Source of the DNA: Thermoplasmatota archaeon
Lineage (GTDB): Archaea; Thermoplasmatota; Thermoplasmata; RBG-16-68-12; JAJISG01
Direction: 5' to 3'
Assembly (NCBI GenBank): GCA_022848835.1
Contig: JAJISG010000018.1
Location: 1-5,264 of the forward strand
Length of the DNA: 5,264 nucleotides
The position numbers and the translations under genes are program-made. Positions 4,994-5,264 of the stretch are shown in pieces; within the stretch, counting starts at the first letter, position 1, and each line of letters opens with the position of its first letter. A model generated the notes under the pieces. The model did no database searches, had not been told where the DNA came from, and saw nothing but the letters and a program-made list of their open reading frames with translations.

Positions 4994-5264
4994 ATGGTGG
5001 CTAAGGTAAAGGAGAGTAGCGACATAGACGTGGAGAGGCTGCGAGAGGACTTCCCAATCCTGGCTCGAGAGGTTCACGGCAAGCCCTTGATCTACCTCGA
5101 CAGTGCCGCCACATCCCAGAAACCCATCCAGGTCATCGAGAAGATAGATGAGTACCTCAGGTCGTACGCAGCGAACGTCCACAGGGCCATATATCAGATT
5201 GGGGAGCAGGCCACGGAGGAGTTTGAGGACGCTCGGGAGAAGGTAGTACGCCTGATCAACGCCG
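4994..5264 (+). CDS. sufS: SufS, group II cysteine desulfurase (3' end cut by window edge)
   Basis: SufS is a PLP enzyme that takes sulfur from L-cysteine as an enzyme persulfide and passes it to the SUF scaffold. The 90 visible residues match the family's N-terminus: FPILAREVHGKPLIYLDSAATSQKP (in outline, about 21-45), then VIEKIDEYL, the ANVHR motif (about 60-64), and EQATEEFEDAREKV leading to INA. YLDSAATSQKP and NVHR are the family's hallmark blocks; the position after NVHR is Ala where E. coli SufS has Gly. The PLP-binding lysine and the catalytic cysteine lie beyond the edge, so activity cannot be judged. About 315-320 residues should be missing, given a usual length near 405-410. It most likely forms an operon with sufC2. 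Confidence 0.95.
   Translation, partial: MVAKVKESSDIDVERLREDFPILAREVHGKPLIYLDSAATSQKPIQVIEKIDEYLRSYAANVHRAIYQIGEQATEEFEDAREKVVRLINA

Noticed and set aside
4751..5182. 143-residue open frame on the minus strand opposite the sufC2 end and sufS start
   Set aside because: It is antisense to two well-supported genes, the protein is low in recognisable motifs, and no promoter or ribosome site is seen. It is a shadow of GC-rich coding sequence.

Overview
The window looks archaeal. Most genes carry a TATA-like box about 25-40 nt upstream of a start codon, with a very short predicted leader. Shine-Dalgarno sites of the GGTGAT/GGAGGTG type occur inside the tight gene pairs. Arginine is often AGG/AGA and isoleucine often ATA. 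The base composition is moderately GC-rich and uniform, with no sign of a mobile element, tRNA, rRNA or CRISPR array. I cannot place it below domain level.

Layout. Minus strand, 1-2088: a tight sufC1-sufB pair of the SUF iron-sulfur (Fe-S) cluster assembly pathway, with sufB running off the left edge. Positions 2089-2193: a divergent control region with back-to-back promoters and two palindromic elements. Plus strand, 2194-2922: a regulator made of two copies of one helix-turn-helix (HTH) plus cysteine module. Plus strand, 3039-4068: two tandem ferritin-like diiron proteins, each with its own promoter. Plus strand, 4160-4906: a second, diverged sufC. Plus strand, 4994 to the right edge: the start of sufS, a cysteine desulfurase. 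No stretch over 300 bases lacks a gene.

How it fits together. SufS would release sulfur from cysteine. SufB, driven by a SufC ATPase, would build the Fe-S cluster. The ferritin-like proteins could hold or oxidise iron. The Cys-rich regulator between them is a natural candidate for sensing Fe-S or iron status. The two sufC promoters, on opposite strands about 2 kb apart, share an element in which a 13-bp palindrome (ATAACG-N-CGTTAT) abuts the TATA box. This is the strongest sign that the locus is co-regulated.

The coding calls are firm. The link between the regulator, the palindrome and Fe-S sensing is inference. sufD and the gene after sufS lie outside the window, so the pathway here is incomplete.
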